From Bactericera cockerelli (lineage: Eukaryota > Arthropoda > Insecta > Hemiptera > Triozidae), in the NCBI GenBank assembly GCA_024516035.1, contig CM044955.1, positions 41,936,574 to 42,000,573 on the forward strand: 64,000 nt of DNA, given 5' to 3'. Positions 1-12,639 of this stretch are shown piece by piece (the stretch's first letter is position 1; every line of letters begins with the position of its first letter). The notes under the pieces were generated by a model. That model was not told the DNA's origin and searched no databases. It saw only the letters and a list, made by a program, of their open reading frames with translations. The position numbers were made by a program, and so were the translations under genes.

Positions 1-278
1 GCTGACCTGAATCTAGCGCTTTATTGCAGAGATGGTCAGTCAGACACGCAGCTCCCCTACGTTACAATCACAGTTTAGCTGTTGTTTTAATGTTGTTGAT
101 ATAAAACTAAAAATCTCTAAAAAAAAATAACAGTCTCGAGTCTCGACAATGTATACACTAAATTTCATAAATAAAACAGTACTAAAATTTCAAACAGAAA
201 GGAGGAGTGTTCCTTTAAGTTTCAGATTAGTTGAAAGAACTTTGAACTTATGAGCTGAAATGTTAGAGACAAGATACA

Positions 279-390
279 CATACCTAGGTAGGTATATATG
301 TATATTCATATCTAGGTAGGTATATGTATATTCATACCTAGGTAGGTATATGTATATGTATATGTATATTCATACCTAGGTAGGCATAGG
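279..390. repeat. Short tandem repeat with CCTAGGTAGG
   Basis: Four imperfect copies of a unit with CCTAGGTAGGTATATGTATA, joined by ATTCAT. Confidence 0.85.
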
Positions 391-704
391 ATAGAAACAA
401 TTGAGACAAGGTAGAACCAATATTATTACACCGCGAGAAATTTCTAATATTAGAAATCCGAAGTGTTTTTTTTTTAATATTTCTGAAAATATGTAGGTAT
501 GTTGCGGGCTTTTTTATGTAGCTTTTCTATTTTGGGTGCCTTTAAGGAGTAGTTAAAAATTCTTTATAAAGGTAATAAAAAAACATAAAAAATATAAATA
601 GATACTTAATTTTTATTACATACCTACCTAGAATTTGTAACTTGTTTGTTTGCAAAAATTGAAAAAAAAAAAATAATAATATTAAATAAAAAAAATATAT
701 ACAC

Positions 705-810
705 CGTGACATCACAAATACTCAAACTAGCTTTACTAAAATTTTGATGCACTTGAGATTCGGTCGCCTTATTGATCGATGTACCTCAGTTACTGAGGTC
801 GGTTAATGCA
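705..810 (-). mobile_element. tRNA-type SINE, CTCAGTAGC family, degenerate
   Basis: GACATCACAAATACTCAAAC and TTATTGATCGATGTACCTC on the plus strand match the family complement. Confidence 0.55.
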
Positions 811-859
811 TGATTTCTTTATGGTGAAGGATGAGCCTCTAAATCTTTTACATTATTTT

Positions 860-1035
860 CTTTATAATCGGGTATTGCCGCCACTGGTCGTTACTCCTAC
901 AAAGAACGACTCATTTTAACCTCACAAGGTATGAGAGGATTCCACACAAAGTACAGTGCAGAATTTTCTCTCTACCCAGCCGGGATTCAAATCGAACCCA
1001 GATCACCTGGGCCTTTGAATTGGGTTACAAATGAA
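860..1035 (-). repeat. tRNA-like SINE, family with CTGTACTTT tail
   Basis: GGGATTCAAATCGAACCC (complemented B box) and CACAAAGTACAGTGCAGAAT; a relative lies at 12640-12797. Confidence 0.55.
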
Positions 1036-2559
1036 GTAACCAAGGACCGAAATATAAAACAGAATTAACTTTATTTTTCGGTTTAACGGCGCTTTAACAA
1101 GGCTATAAGCCTGTCATTCACGCCAATGAATTAACTTTAAAATAAGCTCAATTCAGGCCCACTCCCGCCCGACTTGAAAAACAGACTGTTAAAATAATTA
1201 TTTTAGGCTTAACTTATACAATAGGTATGCATGTATAATCCCTTCTTATAAATCGGCCCTTATTTGTACTAAAAACGTATGCAAAAAATTACCTTTATAA
1301 AAACAACTTACTTCGCAGAAGCTATCTTCGTAAAAGTAGCGGGGTGGTGAGTGGAAGGGATGCTGGACCGATATGATCGAGAACGGTCTGATCATCACAT
1401 AACTGAATCAGAACCATGGACGATCAATTAGCCCAATGTTCTAGAGTTTGATTCGAAATATTGACTATGAAATATTGAAATGAGTAAATGTTTTTAACTA
1501 ACTAAAACGATCAAGAATAAATCTTGCTTAGACCACTTAAAATGGTGCAAAATCGAAGTCAAACAAACAAACAATTAAGAGACAAACATGAGAAAATAAC
1601 ATTGATGAGTTGACATGAAAGATGGCATGATGGACGCACGTCATTCAAATGAAAAAAAATATTGTTTGGGGATTAGTAGGATGATATTTAAAGTGTTGAT
1701 ATTTAAAAGAACCTTCCAGAAAAAAAGAAAGAAAATAGAAATCGAAAATTGTATTAAAAAAAAAAAAAATTAATCAAGGAGAGTTGAGTAATATAAAATA
1801 TTATTTTCAAGTTATGTACGAAATAAATGTCACGGTATTAATCAATTAATTTATATTTACTTCCTATAAATTTAAATATTTATTTTTCACACACACAGAA
1901 AAGCAAGCGTCCGATTTTCAGACTCCTCAAAGTGCACATTCGAGATTAATAAAGTGAAAACCCTTCGGATTTCTTAAAGGCCGGAAGCTTTCAGTGCCTC
2001 AAGGTCAATAACACGAGTAGGAGGGGGGAAAGGGGGATGGAGTATGTATCCAAAGAGGGTACTCATGTTTTCCACCATGAAGGTCGAATATAATTATACA
2101 GTTTACCATACTGCATAGTCTTTCCCCATATTAACCCGTATATATTTTGCTGAAGGCTGGTAAGGTAACACGTCAGCGGAGTATTTGTTTTGAATTTTAT
2201 GCTAATCACAATAGTATTACTTTATATTACAACATTAATAACGATTATTATTACTAATACCTACTCGTTATTATTTCTATGAAAATCAGTATGAAAAGTA
2301 GAGAAGTTGAGAGTTAATTAAATTCTACCCTCTCGTATTATGAGCGCTAAAGTAATCTTATTCATAATCTCATTAAAATTTAATATTGTTATTAATCTCA
2401 TAAGATTTTACATGATTAGCGTACGTCGCTATTTAAGGTCAGAAAAGCGGATCTGGTCTCAAGGAAAAGTGAGTGATTGTGGAAGGCGGTCGAAACATTT
2501 TAACGCTGGGATATACCCGATTGAGAACCTTGTCCTACTTAAAAAGAAAAAAATAAAAA

Positions 2560-2660
2560 GGTAGTTGTGCCCAGGAACCGCTTTCGCATTACTTCAGGTC
2601 CTAACTACGAGTATGAAAGCTGGATTCCACTGAGTGAAATTCCAGTATGTGGCTTGCAAC
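2560..2660 (-). repeat. Fragment of the tRNA-type SINE
   Basis: Minus strand reads GACCTGAAGTAATGCGAAAG and GGGCACAACTACC, the middle module of the 15295-15594 SINE. Confidence 0.5.
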
Positions 2661-3096
2661 ATTATGTTGCCTGGAGCATGTCTTCTGGAGTATGCTTCAA
2701 AATTTGCGTTTGTGGCTAGATACATTTGTGGCTAGAAACACTTTTACCTCAAACCGTCTCGGTAAAATTCCGCTGTAACAGCAGTTTATGTCAGAAAAAA
2801 AGAGATTGCTTTAAAACTTTCTTGTCAGCTGTGACTTTTAAACCCTGGAACTTAGCATGAGAAGCAAGAACCTGGTGACATGGCTCGAGATTTTTAAAGC
2901 TCCTTTTACTTATAAAGTCGGTTAGCATAAATGACTGAATTCATTGTAAATGTGCTAGGTATGCCAAACAATGAGGAGGAATGGACGTAAAACCTATACA
3001 TAAACAAAAAATATTATAAATTATGTTGTAAAATTTAAATTCACCGTTTCACATAGAAATGTAGCACAGAAATTAAGGGGCATGATCATCAAACCC

Positions 3097-3235
3097 TAAA
3101 GGTTGGGTGGAAGAGATTGCCATAGGCAATAACCCCGCCCTTTAGTTAGGACATATGTATATATTTTTTTTTTCTTGTTTATATTATTATTATTGTCATT
3201 TTTATATTTACTTTTTTCCCATTATTTGTCTGTAT
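3097..3235 (+). mobile_element. LINE-tail-like retroposon, 3' end cut
   Basis: AAGGTTGGGTGGAAGAGATT and AATAACCCCGCCCTTTAG as in the other copies. It stops at the left TIR of the 3236 element. Confidence 0.6.
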
Positions 3236-3418
3236 ATATCGCACCCTTAGTATTATATCATGACATGTCAAAAAAGTGTTTTTTTGGGAAATGACAAAAC
3301 AAAGTTTGAATGTTTATAATTTCAGAACGGTTTGCCCAATTTAAATGAAAAGTATCTTGAAGGAAAATATGAAGTGTTGTTGTTCATTTTTAATGAAATT
3401 TCATATTTTTTATTTTTA

Positions 3419-3665
3419 TCTATACTTATAAAAGAGAGTTTCACTCACTGACTGACTGACTCACTCACTCACTGATTCATCACTGTTTCTCCGAACTTAT
3501 AAGTCCTAGGAAGCTGAAATTTGGTAGGTAGCTTTGTCTTATAGTCTAGATGTGCAATAAGACGGGATTTTTCGAAATTCCCACTACAACACCTGCCATT
3601 GGCGAAAAAGGATTTTTTGCTTTACGGCCATGCCTCGGCCCGCAAAGCGGGCGACAGCCCGCTAG
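3419..3665 (+). mobile_element. Non-autonomous Helitron, 247 bp
   Basis: Starts TC (TCTATACTTATAAAAG) directly after a host A at 3418. It ends with a hairpin (GCGGGC, loop GACA, GCCCGC) and CTAG at 3662-3665, followed by host T at 3666. TC start, subterminal hairpin, CTRR end and A^T insertion are the Helitron hallmarks. Same family as 50278-50514. Confidence 0.85.
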
Positions 3666-3884
3666 TGTATTATAAAATAATTAAGTTTGAAAATTATTGG
3701 TTTTGATATGTCACACTCTATCGTATTGAATTTTATTATTTTTTGTGAAAAACTGTAACATTTGAATATATCTTTTTTTAACACAAAAACCCAAGAATTT
3801 TTATGAGATATGTCAAAAATGGCTCATATTTGTCTCATTTTAGCACAAAATTCAATTTTCATTTTCGTACTTGTAACATTGTAG

Positions 3885-3886
<2 letters not shown>

Positions 3887-3920
<34 letters not shown>

Positions 3921-4210
3921 TGAGTGTTTCACAGCCTTTTTTATTTCGTAGCCATGAAACAGGAGCTACTGTAGACGCTTGTGGTCTGTGTTGTAGCCTG
4001 CCCATCCCGTAGTATGCCTCCCCTCTGATGGGCGAGAAGTGACACAATACTTCCCATTAAGGTGCTGGGTCAACACGAGCGCACCGGAAGGTATCCCTTA
4101 CAAACAATTGTAACCAAATTAAGAATACAAATTTTTGTCGGCGCGGGGGTTCGAACCCGGGACCTTCCGCATGGCAAGCGAGTGCTTGACCACTGAGCTA
4201 ATCGCGCGCT
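3887..4210 (-). mobile_element. tRNA-headed SINE with poly(A) tail, GATTAGCTCAGTGG family
   Basis: Minus strand: head GCGCGATTAGCTCAGTGGTC with B box GGGTTCGAACC (4210 to about 4138), a roughly 220-bp body with GGGGAGGCATACTACGGGAT, and an A tail (T run 3887-3917 on plus). Related copies at 27373-27672 and 36838-37113. Confidence 0.85.
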
Positions 4211-4431
4211 TAATTTATACTTTTTTTATACTTTTTATTTATACTCTGTCCGTTCCTCTTTTTTTATACCTTGTAGCTATTAATTAAGAACATCCTGGAA
4301 CAAATAAAAACTAATATTATTACAAAGAAAATCCAATTTGTAACTTTTATTTTTGAAATAACTACAAATAAAGAAATAAAATGGCTTCTTACATAAGGCA
4401 CAAAAATTGTAATAAAGAACACCAGTAGGTA

Positions 4432-5343
4432 TTATCAATTCTTACACCTAGCATGAGTAACAATACTTATACCTAGCATGAGTATCAATTCTTATACCTA
4501 ACATGAGTAACAATTCTTATACCTAGCATGAATAACAATTCTTATACCTAGCATGAGTATCACTTCTTATACCTAGCATGAGTAACAATTCTTATACCTA
4601 GCATGAGTAACAATTCTTATACCTAGCATGAGTATCACTTCTTATACCTAGCATGACTATCAATTCTTATACCTAGCATGACTATCAATTCTTATACCTA
4701 GCATGAGGAACAAGTAACAATTCTAGTACCTAGCATGAGTATCAGTTCTAGTACTTAGCATGACTATCAATTCTTATACCTAGCATGACTATCAATTCTT
4801 ATACCTAGCGTGAGTAACAATTCTAGTACCTAGCATGAGTAACAATTCTAGTACCTAGCATGAGTAACAATTCTAGTACCTAGCATGAGTGACAATTCTT
4901 ATACCTAGCATGAGTAACAATTCTAGTACCTAGCATGAGTAACAATTCTAGTACCTAGCATGAGTAACAATTCTTATACCTAGCATCAGTAACAATTCTT
5001 ATACCTAGCATGAGTAACAATTCTTATACCTAGCATGAGTAACAATTCTTATACCTAGCATGAGTATCACTTCTTATACCTAGCATGACTATCAATTCTT
5101 ATACCTAGCATGACTATCAATTCTTATACCTAGCATGACTATCAATTCTTATACCTAGCATGAGGAACAAGTAACAATTCTAGTACCTAGCATGAGTAAC
5201 AATTCTTATACCTAGCATCAGTAACAATTCTTATACCTAGCATGAGTAACAATTCTTATACCTACCATGAGTATCACTTCTTATACCTAGCATGAGTAAC
5301 AATTCTTATACCTAGCATGAGTAACAATTCTTATATCTAGCAA
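4432..5343. repeat. 25-bp minisatellite
   Basis: About 36 copies of a 25-bp unit (ACCTAGCATGAGTAACAATTCTTAT) given here in two parts: ACCTAGCATGAG and TAACAATTCTTAT. Variants CTAGTACC and GACTATC occur. A rare variant block (GAGGAACAAGTAAC) recurs at 4701 and 5158, indicating a 457-bp higher-order duplication. Confidence 0.95.
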
Positions 5344-6118
5344 GAATATACGGACAACTAGAAAAATTCACATAATGGGTTTTTGGTAAAAAGAAAGATA
5401 TCACACTAAAAAAACTAGTTCTGAGAAGGTTATGTCGAAAAATCAGAAATATTTTTTTGTTTAGAAAGTAACAAATCGAATCTTACGTCTTTGTTATGGT
5501 CTTCAACTACAGATCCTCACTCCTTGATAGCTGAGGCACGACTGAAGGGAGATGTTCTGTTTTTGACCAAACTGATTCTTCAAATATCCCCGAAATCAAA
5601 ACCATAACTGACGTCATAACTTTTCAAGGGGAGGGGATAGAGATGTTATTGTTTTCTTGTAAGAAAGAGCGTATTTTTTACATACCGTAGCATCAAAATC
5701 TCAAAATCCGATTTTTTTGAGATGTCATGTTATAATACTAAGGGTGCGATATGTTCTACTAATAAAGTGTTTCTAAATAAATAAATAAAAAACCCTTAAA
5801 CTATTTAGTTACTAGATTTTTTTTATCTGAACCTTGAGTTGAAGAAAGGGTTAATCAGCAGATATTAAATATGCGATTTTAAAATTTGCTAGATGTTCTG
5901 GAAATTTTATTTATCATTTTCCTGAGATGCTTATCACATCCCATTAGCATGGGGAAATTTAAGCTCTCTCCACTCTAGTTCGTTGCTTTTCCTAATAGAC
6001 CATTGTAACATAATATGTTGACCGGTGTATCTAGTGCTTACTCGCGCTTGAGATCCTGCACCTTTTTGTTGTTGCTTAAAAAATGATTATCGTCTCTCTA
6101 ACATTTAGGTTATTCGAG

Positions 6119-6215
6119 TCGGGGGTTTTACCCTCCATTCACTGGAAACTCACAAACTAGAAGCCACATCCTGCGACTGATCTCATACCCAGTCGGCCAT
6201 TCCACGAGGCAGGCT
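6119..6215 (-). repeat. SINE shared body fragment
   Basis: GGGGGTTTTACCCTCCATTC followed by GAAACTCACAAAC is the complement of the common SINE body; no head is preserved. Confidence 0.65.
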
Positions 6216-6329
6216 GCTGTACAATAAATTAGAACATGGCTCTTGCTAATTCAATAACTTTTTATAAAGTTTACAATTAGTACACTAGTTAAATGAAGCT
6301 AAATATGTATTAGGTAGGTATATCACTGT

Positions 6330-6395
6330 TATTACTGGGACTCCCTGTCTCGAGCTGACAGTCTAAATAAAGCACTACTACTATACTATACTGAC
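6330..6395 (-). repeat. Retroposon 3' end with trinucleotide tail
   Basis: CTGTCTCGAGCTGACAGTC then TAAATAAAG and ACTACT repeats. The same module occurs reversed near 11425-11470 and at 46112-46158 (TTTATTTAGACTGTCGGCTC). Confidence 0.6.
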
Positions 6396-6584
6396 TTTAT
6401 GAATGCTGGATAAGCTGGATTACCAGTGATCTACTGTTAATATGTATACTGTTACCAATACAATCATAGGTATATCGAAACCACTCTGTCCCTGGTTCAA
6501 TCTCTATAGCAGATGACAAGTTTTTGTAACAAAACCTACAGATAAGTAGTAAATAACCACGTCAGTTGAAAATATTTCTCTACA

Positions 6585-6619
<35 letters not shown>

Positions 6620-6918
6620 GCAAATACATACACAGAACTCGTAAAAGAATATTTATTCATATTGAAAAGAATGCTGCGTTCTAGGATACACTTAAGGCTG
6701 GACTGGCGTGATTGAATTTTCCATAAAATATTTATTTATTTCCCTCTCAAAGGACGTGGAAGCATTGTGCTCTCTTTGTAAACAAAACATCTTTGAAACT
6801 GACCTTCGGAGGGGAAACAAATTATGAGCAGGGAAAAATTTGCATACTGTACGTTACAATATGAGTTGTACTTCCCCTTACTATCTTCCTTGTTAGACTC
6901 TAAGGTGAACTATGGATT

Positions 6919-7573
6919 AGAAGGGCAAGAGAAACAAAGAAAAAAGATGGATAAATAAGATAAAGTGAAAGAGAATAGGAGTGAGAGATAGGAACAGAGA
7001 GAAAGAGAGAGAGAGAGAGGAAAAAAATAAGAAAGGAAGTATAAGATATAGTGACAGACTGATAGAGGAATAGGAGTGAGAGACAGACAGAGGAAATATG
7101 AGAATAGAGAGAAAATGAGAGAGAGAGAAGTGGAATATGAAAGAGAAAGAATGAGAGAGATATAATAACATCAAACCTATATAATACGTAGAGAACGAAA
7201 GAGATATACAAGAAAAGGGGAGGAAAGAGATTAGAGGAAGAAAGGAGCTAGGAGAACGGAGGGAGGGAGAAGGAAAAAAAGCAGGGGAAAGGGAAAAGGG
7301 ACAAAGGGAGGGGGGAAAAGGGAAAGTAGGTAAGAAGAAAAAAAGAAGATAGGCGAAGGGAGAAAAGAGAGGGATGTGAAGAGAAGGAAGGAGAATGAGA
7401 GAGAAGAGAAAGAGACGAAGGAGGAGGAGGTGAGAGGTGGAAGTGTGAAGGAGAAGATGAAGAAAACTAGGAAAAGGAAAGGGGGGGGGAGGGGTTATAG
7501 GAGGAGAAAGAAGTAAAGGAGGGGTAGAGAAGGACAAAGAGAGAAAGAGAGGAAAGACAGAGAGGAGGAGGTG
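6919..7573. repeat. 650-bp polypurine (AG-rich) tract
   Basis: Plus strand is almost entirely A and G with few interruptions from 6919 to 7573. The long Ser/Phe/Leu/Pro frames on the minus strand here come from this composition. Confidence 0.95.
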
Positions 7574-8949
7574 ATCCATCATGATGGTGGAGATAAGATT
7601 AGTATGATATTCACTATGATGAGGATTATGCTATGCACAAGGCCGTGACACACATAGCTGTGCATTCAACTTACCTTCTTTCAGAATAACTGTTTAGAAA
7701 CATAATATAAACCCATAGTTTATTACTCAATGCTAGAGAGACCGTCCAAGAAATTATCTCTCTACATTTTTGGGCACTTTCATGAAAAAGAAAAGATAAT
7801 AAATTGTTGTGAACAATATACGTAGACCTCAAAAATAAGTTAAAGTTGGTCACCAATCACTGGTGACTATACTTTTGGCTTGAAGGGGGGGGGGATGAAA
7901 AATTTAGATTAATACTTACGAAATGGTCAAGGGGGTGAACTGTGATACATTTTCGATATAGTTAAACCCCACTTCTGTGACTCAATTAATTCAAATGATG
8001 AGAATATTACAATAAAAAAGAACAAGATAAGAGAAGTTTTTAGTGAATTTGATGAAATGAGAAAAAGTTAATGCAAGAAAATAAGGTCAACATTGTCCAA
8101 CAAGATTAATAAAGCCATTATTTGTGCAAAACAAATCAGTGAGAAAACTCAAGTGAAGACTAATTTTTATTATCACTGAAGAAATCAACTTACAGAAAAT
8201 CAGAAAATATCTGTTTGTTGGAGTTTCGGATGCACAAATAAAATACCTAAACTACCTTTTTGAATAGTAAATCTGACTTAAAACTTTTTATTTCATTATT
8301 TTTTGACCAAAAAAGAATTATTTCTCTCGTGGATATTCAATATTCAAAGACTATCAGTTCTATTTGAAAATATTACAAATGTTAAAAACCTATAGGTACC
8401 TATGTATTTTTAAAAACTAAGTATTACGAAACTATTTTCAAGTTACTTTACGAACTCTAAATGATAAATAGCTCCACTAAAAGCCCAACTATGGTGAGGC
8501 TTTCTAAAAAACACATTACGAGTTGTACATTTTATTTTCTCAAATGAACACTTATCATCAAGGTCTGTGAATTCATTAGTCAACACACGGTAATTGTAAT
8601 CAGTTCATGGCCAAATTTTCAGGCTATGAAAAGACGCATAGGTGGAAAGGCTTAAAAATTGAACAAAATATAGGTAACTAACAATTAAATATAAATTATA
8701 AATAGTTGTTTTTTTATAATTTTATTACATTAAACACTATATATTTTTATACGTAGAGTATGCTCTGTTCAATTTTATACATCTGTTCAAATACAGGGAC
8801 TTATCAGTTCTGTATTTTACATAATATTATACAGTAAAAAATTATTTTAATTATAGTAATATGATTGTACGTATGCATTATTCATTACTATATACAAAAA
8901 GTTGTATAAAAAATAAATATTAGTTGACCTAATTTGTAAATGTGTGTAA

Positions 8950-9025
8950 GGGTTTAGAGAGAGGGAGCAGAAGAGAGAGAGAGAGAGTGACAGAGGAGAG
9001 AGAGAGGAGAGAGAGAGAGAGAGAA
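8950..9025. repeat. (GA)n microsatellite
   Basis: GAGAGA tract with short interruptions. Confidence 0.9.
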
Positions 9026-9855
9026 AAACAAAACATGAAAAATATGATCAGGAAGAGGAAGGAAACAGCAGAATATTTTTTTCCATCAGGAAATGAGAAT
9101 TTCTTCGTTGGGTTGTTCTGAGGCGAACTAAATAAAACAATTTGAATTTATTCTCACTATCATCACCTGCATTAGTAAAATTTTTTTCAGATCTGAATAA
9201 TTATAATAATTACACTGCAGCCGAGTTCCATTTTTCTAAAGTTCTATTGGTGCCATTAGTATGGGTCGCCTTAGTCTTACTACCTACATGAGGAAATTAT
9301 TAAGATAAATTAATTTACTCATAATTAAATATAGTATATTTATTTACGAGTATAGATAAAACAATAACTGCAATTCTTCTGATGTTAATGCTGATAAGAT
9401 ACTTGTAGCATTGTCCCTCTGAATTTTTAAACGATCCTCTCTGTTAGGTGGCTTTTTGATCTTGGGTCCCCTATTTTTAAATAATTTTCTTCCCAAACGT
9501 CTTTTATAGAATTCTTTTCTTGCTCACACAAAGCCTGTCATCGTTTCAACAGCCATCTAATCTTCTTGACTATATCGGAACATATATGTCAAGAGATGTT
9601 GTATGTTTTCCAAGACCTAATGCCAGACATGTCAGCGGCTCCAGTATTTCTCGTAGTTTGGTTCAAAACATAAAATTGATCTTACAAAAAATAATTATTT
9701 TACAAAACGAACACAAAGCATAAAATGGGTGATATATGAACCAATTGCCAATTGATCAACAGTCTACTAATCGATTTTGATTGTATTAGCTAAACGATAA
9801 GTCAGTAGAAACCTGATCGTTAAAAATAAAGAAATGTAAATGGTTTTCTTTTGTT

Positions 9856-10087
9856 TTAACGTCGCTATCAACTGAATGGTAATATCACGACGGGGGTTTT
9901 ACCCTCCATTCGGTGGAAACTCACAAACCAAATACTCAATTTAACCTCATCCAGCCTGAGTGGGGCCGGGAATAGCCAGAATCACAAGGGTTCGACTTTA
10001 AATGGCCATTCATCCAAGTCCAAACCTCGCTGGACGTTTCTTAACAGAACGAGAACTGGTGCATTCAACGTGCCATCGACGCTGGCT
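9856..10087 (-). mobile_element. 5S-rRNA-headed SINE
   Basis: Read on the minus strand from 10087: GCCAGCGTCGATGGCACGTT, a 5S-like middle (TCCAAGTCC at 10014 is the complement of the 5S GGACTTGGA), then the shared body with GGCCCCACTCAGGCTGG and GGAGGGTAAAACCCCCGTCG types of motif. Confidence 0.8.
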
Positions 10088-10539
10088 ACTCGATGTTTAC
10101 TTGGTTATATGTATGTGTAGGTAAAAGTACAAAGATTCCGTGCTTGTTCCATGTTGCCCCTGAGAGGAAACCTCCTCTACTAACTTCCTTTCTCCAACTC
10201 CTCTGTTCCATGTTTTTCTGACATGGGTTCAAATTCCGGAGACTCCTCATTTTTCTTTCTCCTTCAAGGTCAGCGGAGGTTTCCTGGCGATTCCTGTGTA
10301 CTTTTGAGTATATTTTGTATAGAGTATATGTATGTCCAATTGTCCATGTAAAATGAAAAATACAGGTAAATAAAATAATTGATGCACATTTCCGAGGCAA
10401 AATTCCTCCTTAGAGGAAAAATTCCTAATTTGCATGGATTAGTTCTATTGTATCCTGAAGTTAAAGAATTATAGGATCTATTACGTTTAGCTATTTGCCA
10501 ATAAACTAAAATAGTTATGTTGTAATTTAGGGAGCTTAT

Positions 10540-10640
10540 AAATTATTTTACTTCCGAGATATTTTATATATTAGAAATCGGTAGTACTGTGTTCGTTTTT
10601 TTAAGAAAATAAATATTTCTTTTTTCTCCAATTTCAATTT
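10540..10640. repeat. Terminus of the 35925-36545 family
   Basis: ACTTCCGAGATATTTTATA, ATTAGAAATCGG and GTGTTCGTTTTTTTAAG match the complement of 36460-36543. Confidence 0.65.
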
Positions 10641-11278
10641 TTTACTCTTTAAACTAGATTTTTTCTGCTATCAATAGTTCTTATTATGAGATCATCATTT
10701 CAAATAATATTGAAGAAAACACACAGTCATCTACGTACATGAATATTCCTGATAGCTGTCAACTAAGTGTATATTACTGTGTATGTATAGTTTACAACTT
10801 TCTTTATAGATAGTTTACAGAATATCTAACATCTTGCTGTGGGAATGAAGTCCGACTCATATTGTATAATCGGTATTGTTAAGATGTTGACTTTTCTTGT
10901 TTACTTGATCATGATAAGCTTCATTTTTTATGTTTTTTTTATTAATGAAGTGGGTCAAACTTGAGGAATTTTTACTGTTAGATTATTAAGATTTTCCATT
11001 TAGGTATGCGTTTATGAGATTCCAAAATCTAGTTTACTATAATGAGCACCCCGCTAGCCGTCGAAATATGTACTTCGACTTCTAAAGAAGTCACATCGAG
11101 GAAAATACTTCAACACTGAAAATTATTAAAATTTACATGACATTACATTGCTATACGTAACATTAAACACTAATTAGATGGTGGGCTCGTGTCACTACAG
11201 ACTTACCATAAAATTAATTCCTAATTTATACTATTTGGGTCAGTAAAAGCCTAAATTCCTAAAAAAGGACTAAGTATA

Positions 11279-11328
11279 ATCTTTGAAATAACACATTCTT
11301 AGAATCTTTGAAATAACACATTCTTATA
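11279..11328. repeat. 25-bp tandem duplication
   Basis: AATCTTTGAAATAACACATT plus CTTAG/CTTAT occurs twice in a row. Confidence 0.9.
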
Positions 11329-12205
11329 ACTTTCACTTATTTTTAGAGGTACCTATTTACCTATACATGACTATGTTATGTTTTAGATTAAATTTTGTCT
11401 CAAGAACTTGTATAGTACAGTATGGTGCTTTATTTAGACTGTCGATGTCGGCTCGAGACAGAGAGTCCCATTACGCTAACAGTTTAGGTATGGATGGATC
11501 AGTTTTAATAATTGACCAGTCGGTAGAGTCCGCTAGACATGTGGGAGAACACCAAACAGATGTTGATCACCTCCTGTTCCAATATGCCTTGGTCGATTTA
11601 AAATTTAATTCGAGGTGCAGAACAACAGCTAGGCATTCAAAAAACTACCCCTATTTTCCGTCGGCGCGCGGCGTCGCGTCGTACTATTTTTAGATGGACT
11701 TTTAGATCGACTATTTTTAGACCGCCTATACAGAAACCTTGGCTTTCATTCAGGAACAAACATGGAGGAATTTCATTGTATTTCAAATTGTACTTTACTA
11801 GGTCTATTTTAGTTCTACTTAACATGTTAAGTCATGGTACCTGCTTCCGTGCTATTTTTATCTCAACGTCTGATGTGTAAGATAAAGCGAAGTATCTATA
11901 ATTTCTAGAAGTACCTATTGTGTTTTGTTGTATGAATTAATTGTGTAGGTAGACAAACTTTTTTATATACAAATAGAATTAAACATAATATACCTAGTCG
12001 TTATGAGTGTTCCTATACTACCTATCAATCAAACTCTTCTAGACCTAGCTATTTAACTTTCTAACGGTCAAGTAGTAGTCAGTATTTTGTTTGAATAAAT
12101 TTTCTATCTCTCTAATTTCCATCACACTGAATAAGAAAATCAGCAAAAGCTCATAACGTGGTGGCAATATCTAAGATTACTTTAATTTTTATTTTACTAA
12201 TATCC

Positions 12206-12365
12206 GACCTCAGTAGCATAACCGATAAGGCAGGGGACTCGAAGCCAGGAGATCAGTGGTTTGTGTCCCAAACATCGGGAATATGAATGAGTTCGGGTTT
12301 TAGTGATCATTACATCACTCTTGTGATTAACACAAATAAGTTTTTGAATTTCAAACCATCACGTA
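12206..12365 (+). mobile_element. tRNA-type SINE, CTCAGTAGC family
   Basis: CGACCTCAGTAGCATAACCG head and a tail with GTGATTAACACAAATAAG; a diverged copy. Confidence 0.65.
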
Positions 12366-12639
12366 GTGATAAAGATGAATGTGATGAATATTTTTTTATA
12401 ATTTCATACAGTTGAACTTGAAGTTAAGAGAATTGGACACAAGAAAAACCTGGTTACAAGAGAACTAATTTCCGTTCCCTCGAGTTTTCTAAACACATAA
12501 TATATATCCTGGTTCGACTGTCCCTACAAAATTATTTTATAAAATAAGGTTTTTTTTTGGGTTATTATGTCACAATTTAGTGGGTAGCCAGAATCATAAG
12601 ACTTTACCACTTTAATGTACAATATCCTGTATTACTTTT

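Larger units (their letters stand above)
3236..5752. mobile_element. TIR-bounded DNA element with nested insertions
   Basis: Ends are inverted repeats of about 40 bp. The left end starts ATATCGCACCCTTAG at 3236 and the right end finishes CTAAGGGTGCGATAT at 5752, with about three mismatches over the arms. No transposase frame is visible. A Helitron (3419-3665), a tRNA-type SINE (3887-4210) and a minisatellite (4432-5343) lie inside, so the original element was small. A 135-bp MITE at 17555-17689 shares the ATATCGCAC start. Confidence 0.7.

Noticed and set aside
4432..5343. Regular direct repeats that could suggest a CRISPR array
   Set aside because: Units are contiguous 25-mers without unique spacers, in a eukaryotic intron; a minisatellite.
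6900..7582. Long minus-strand frames of 103 and 221 codons
   Set aside because: They are products of the polypurine strand (Ser/Phe/Leu/Pro only), with no domain and no splice context.
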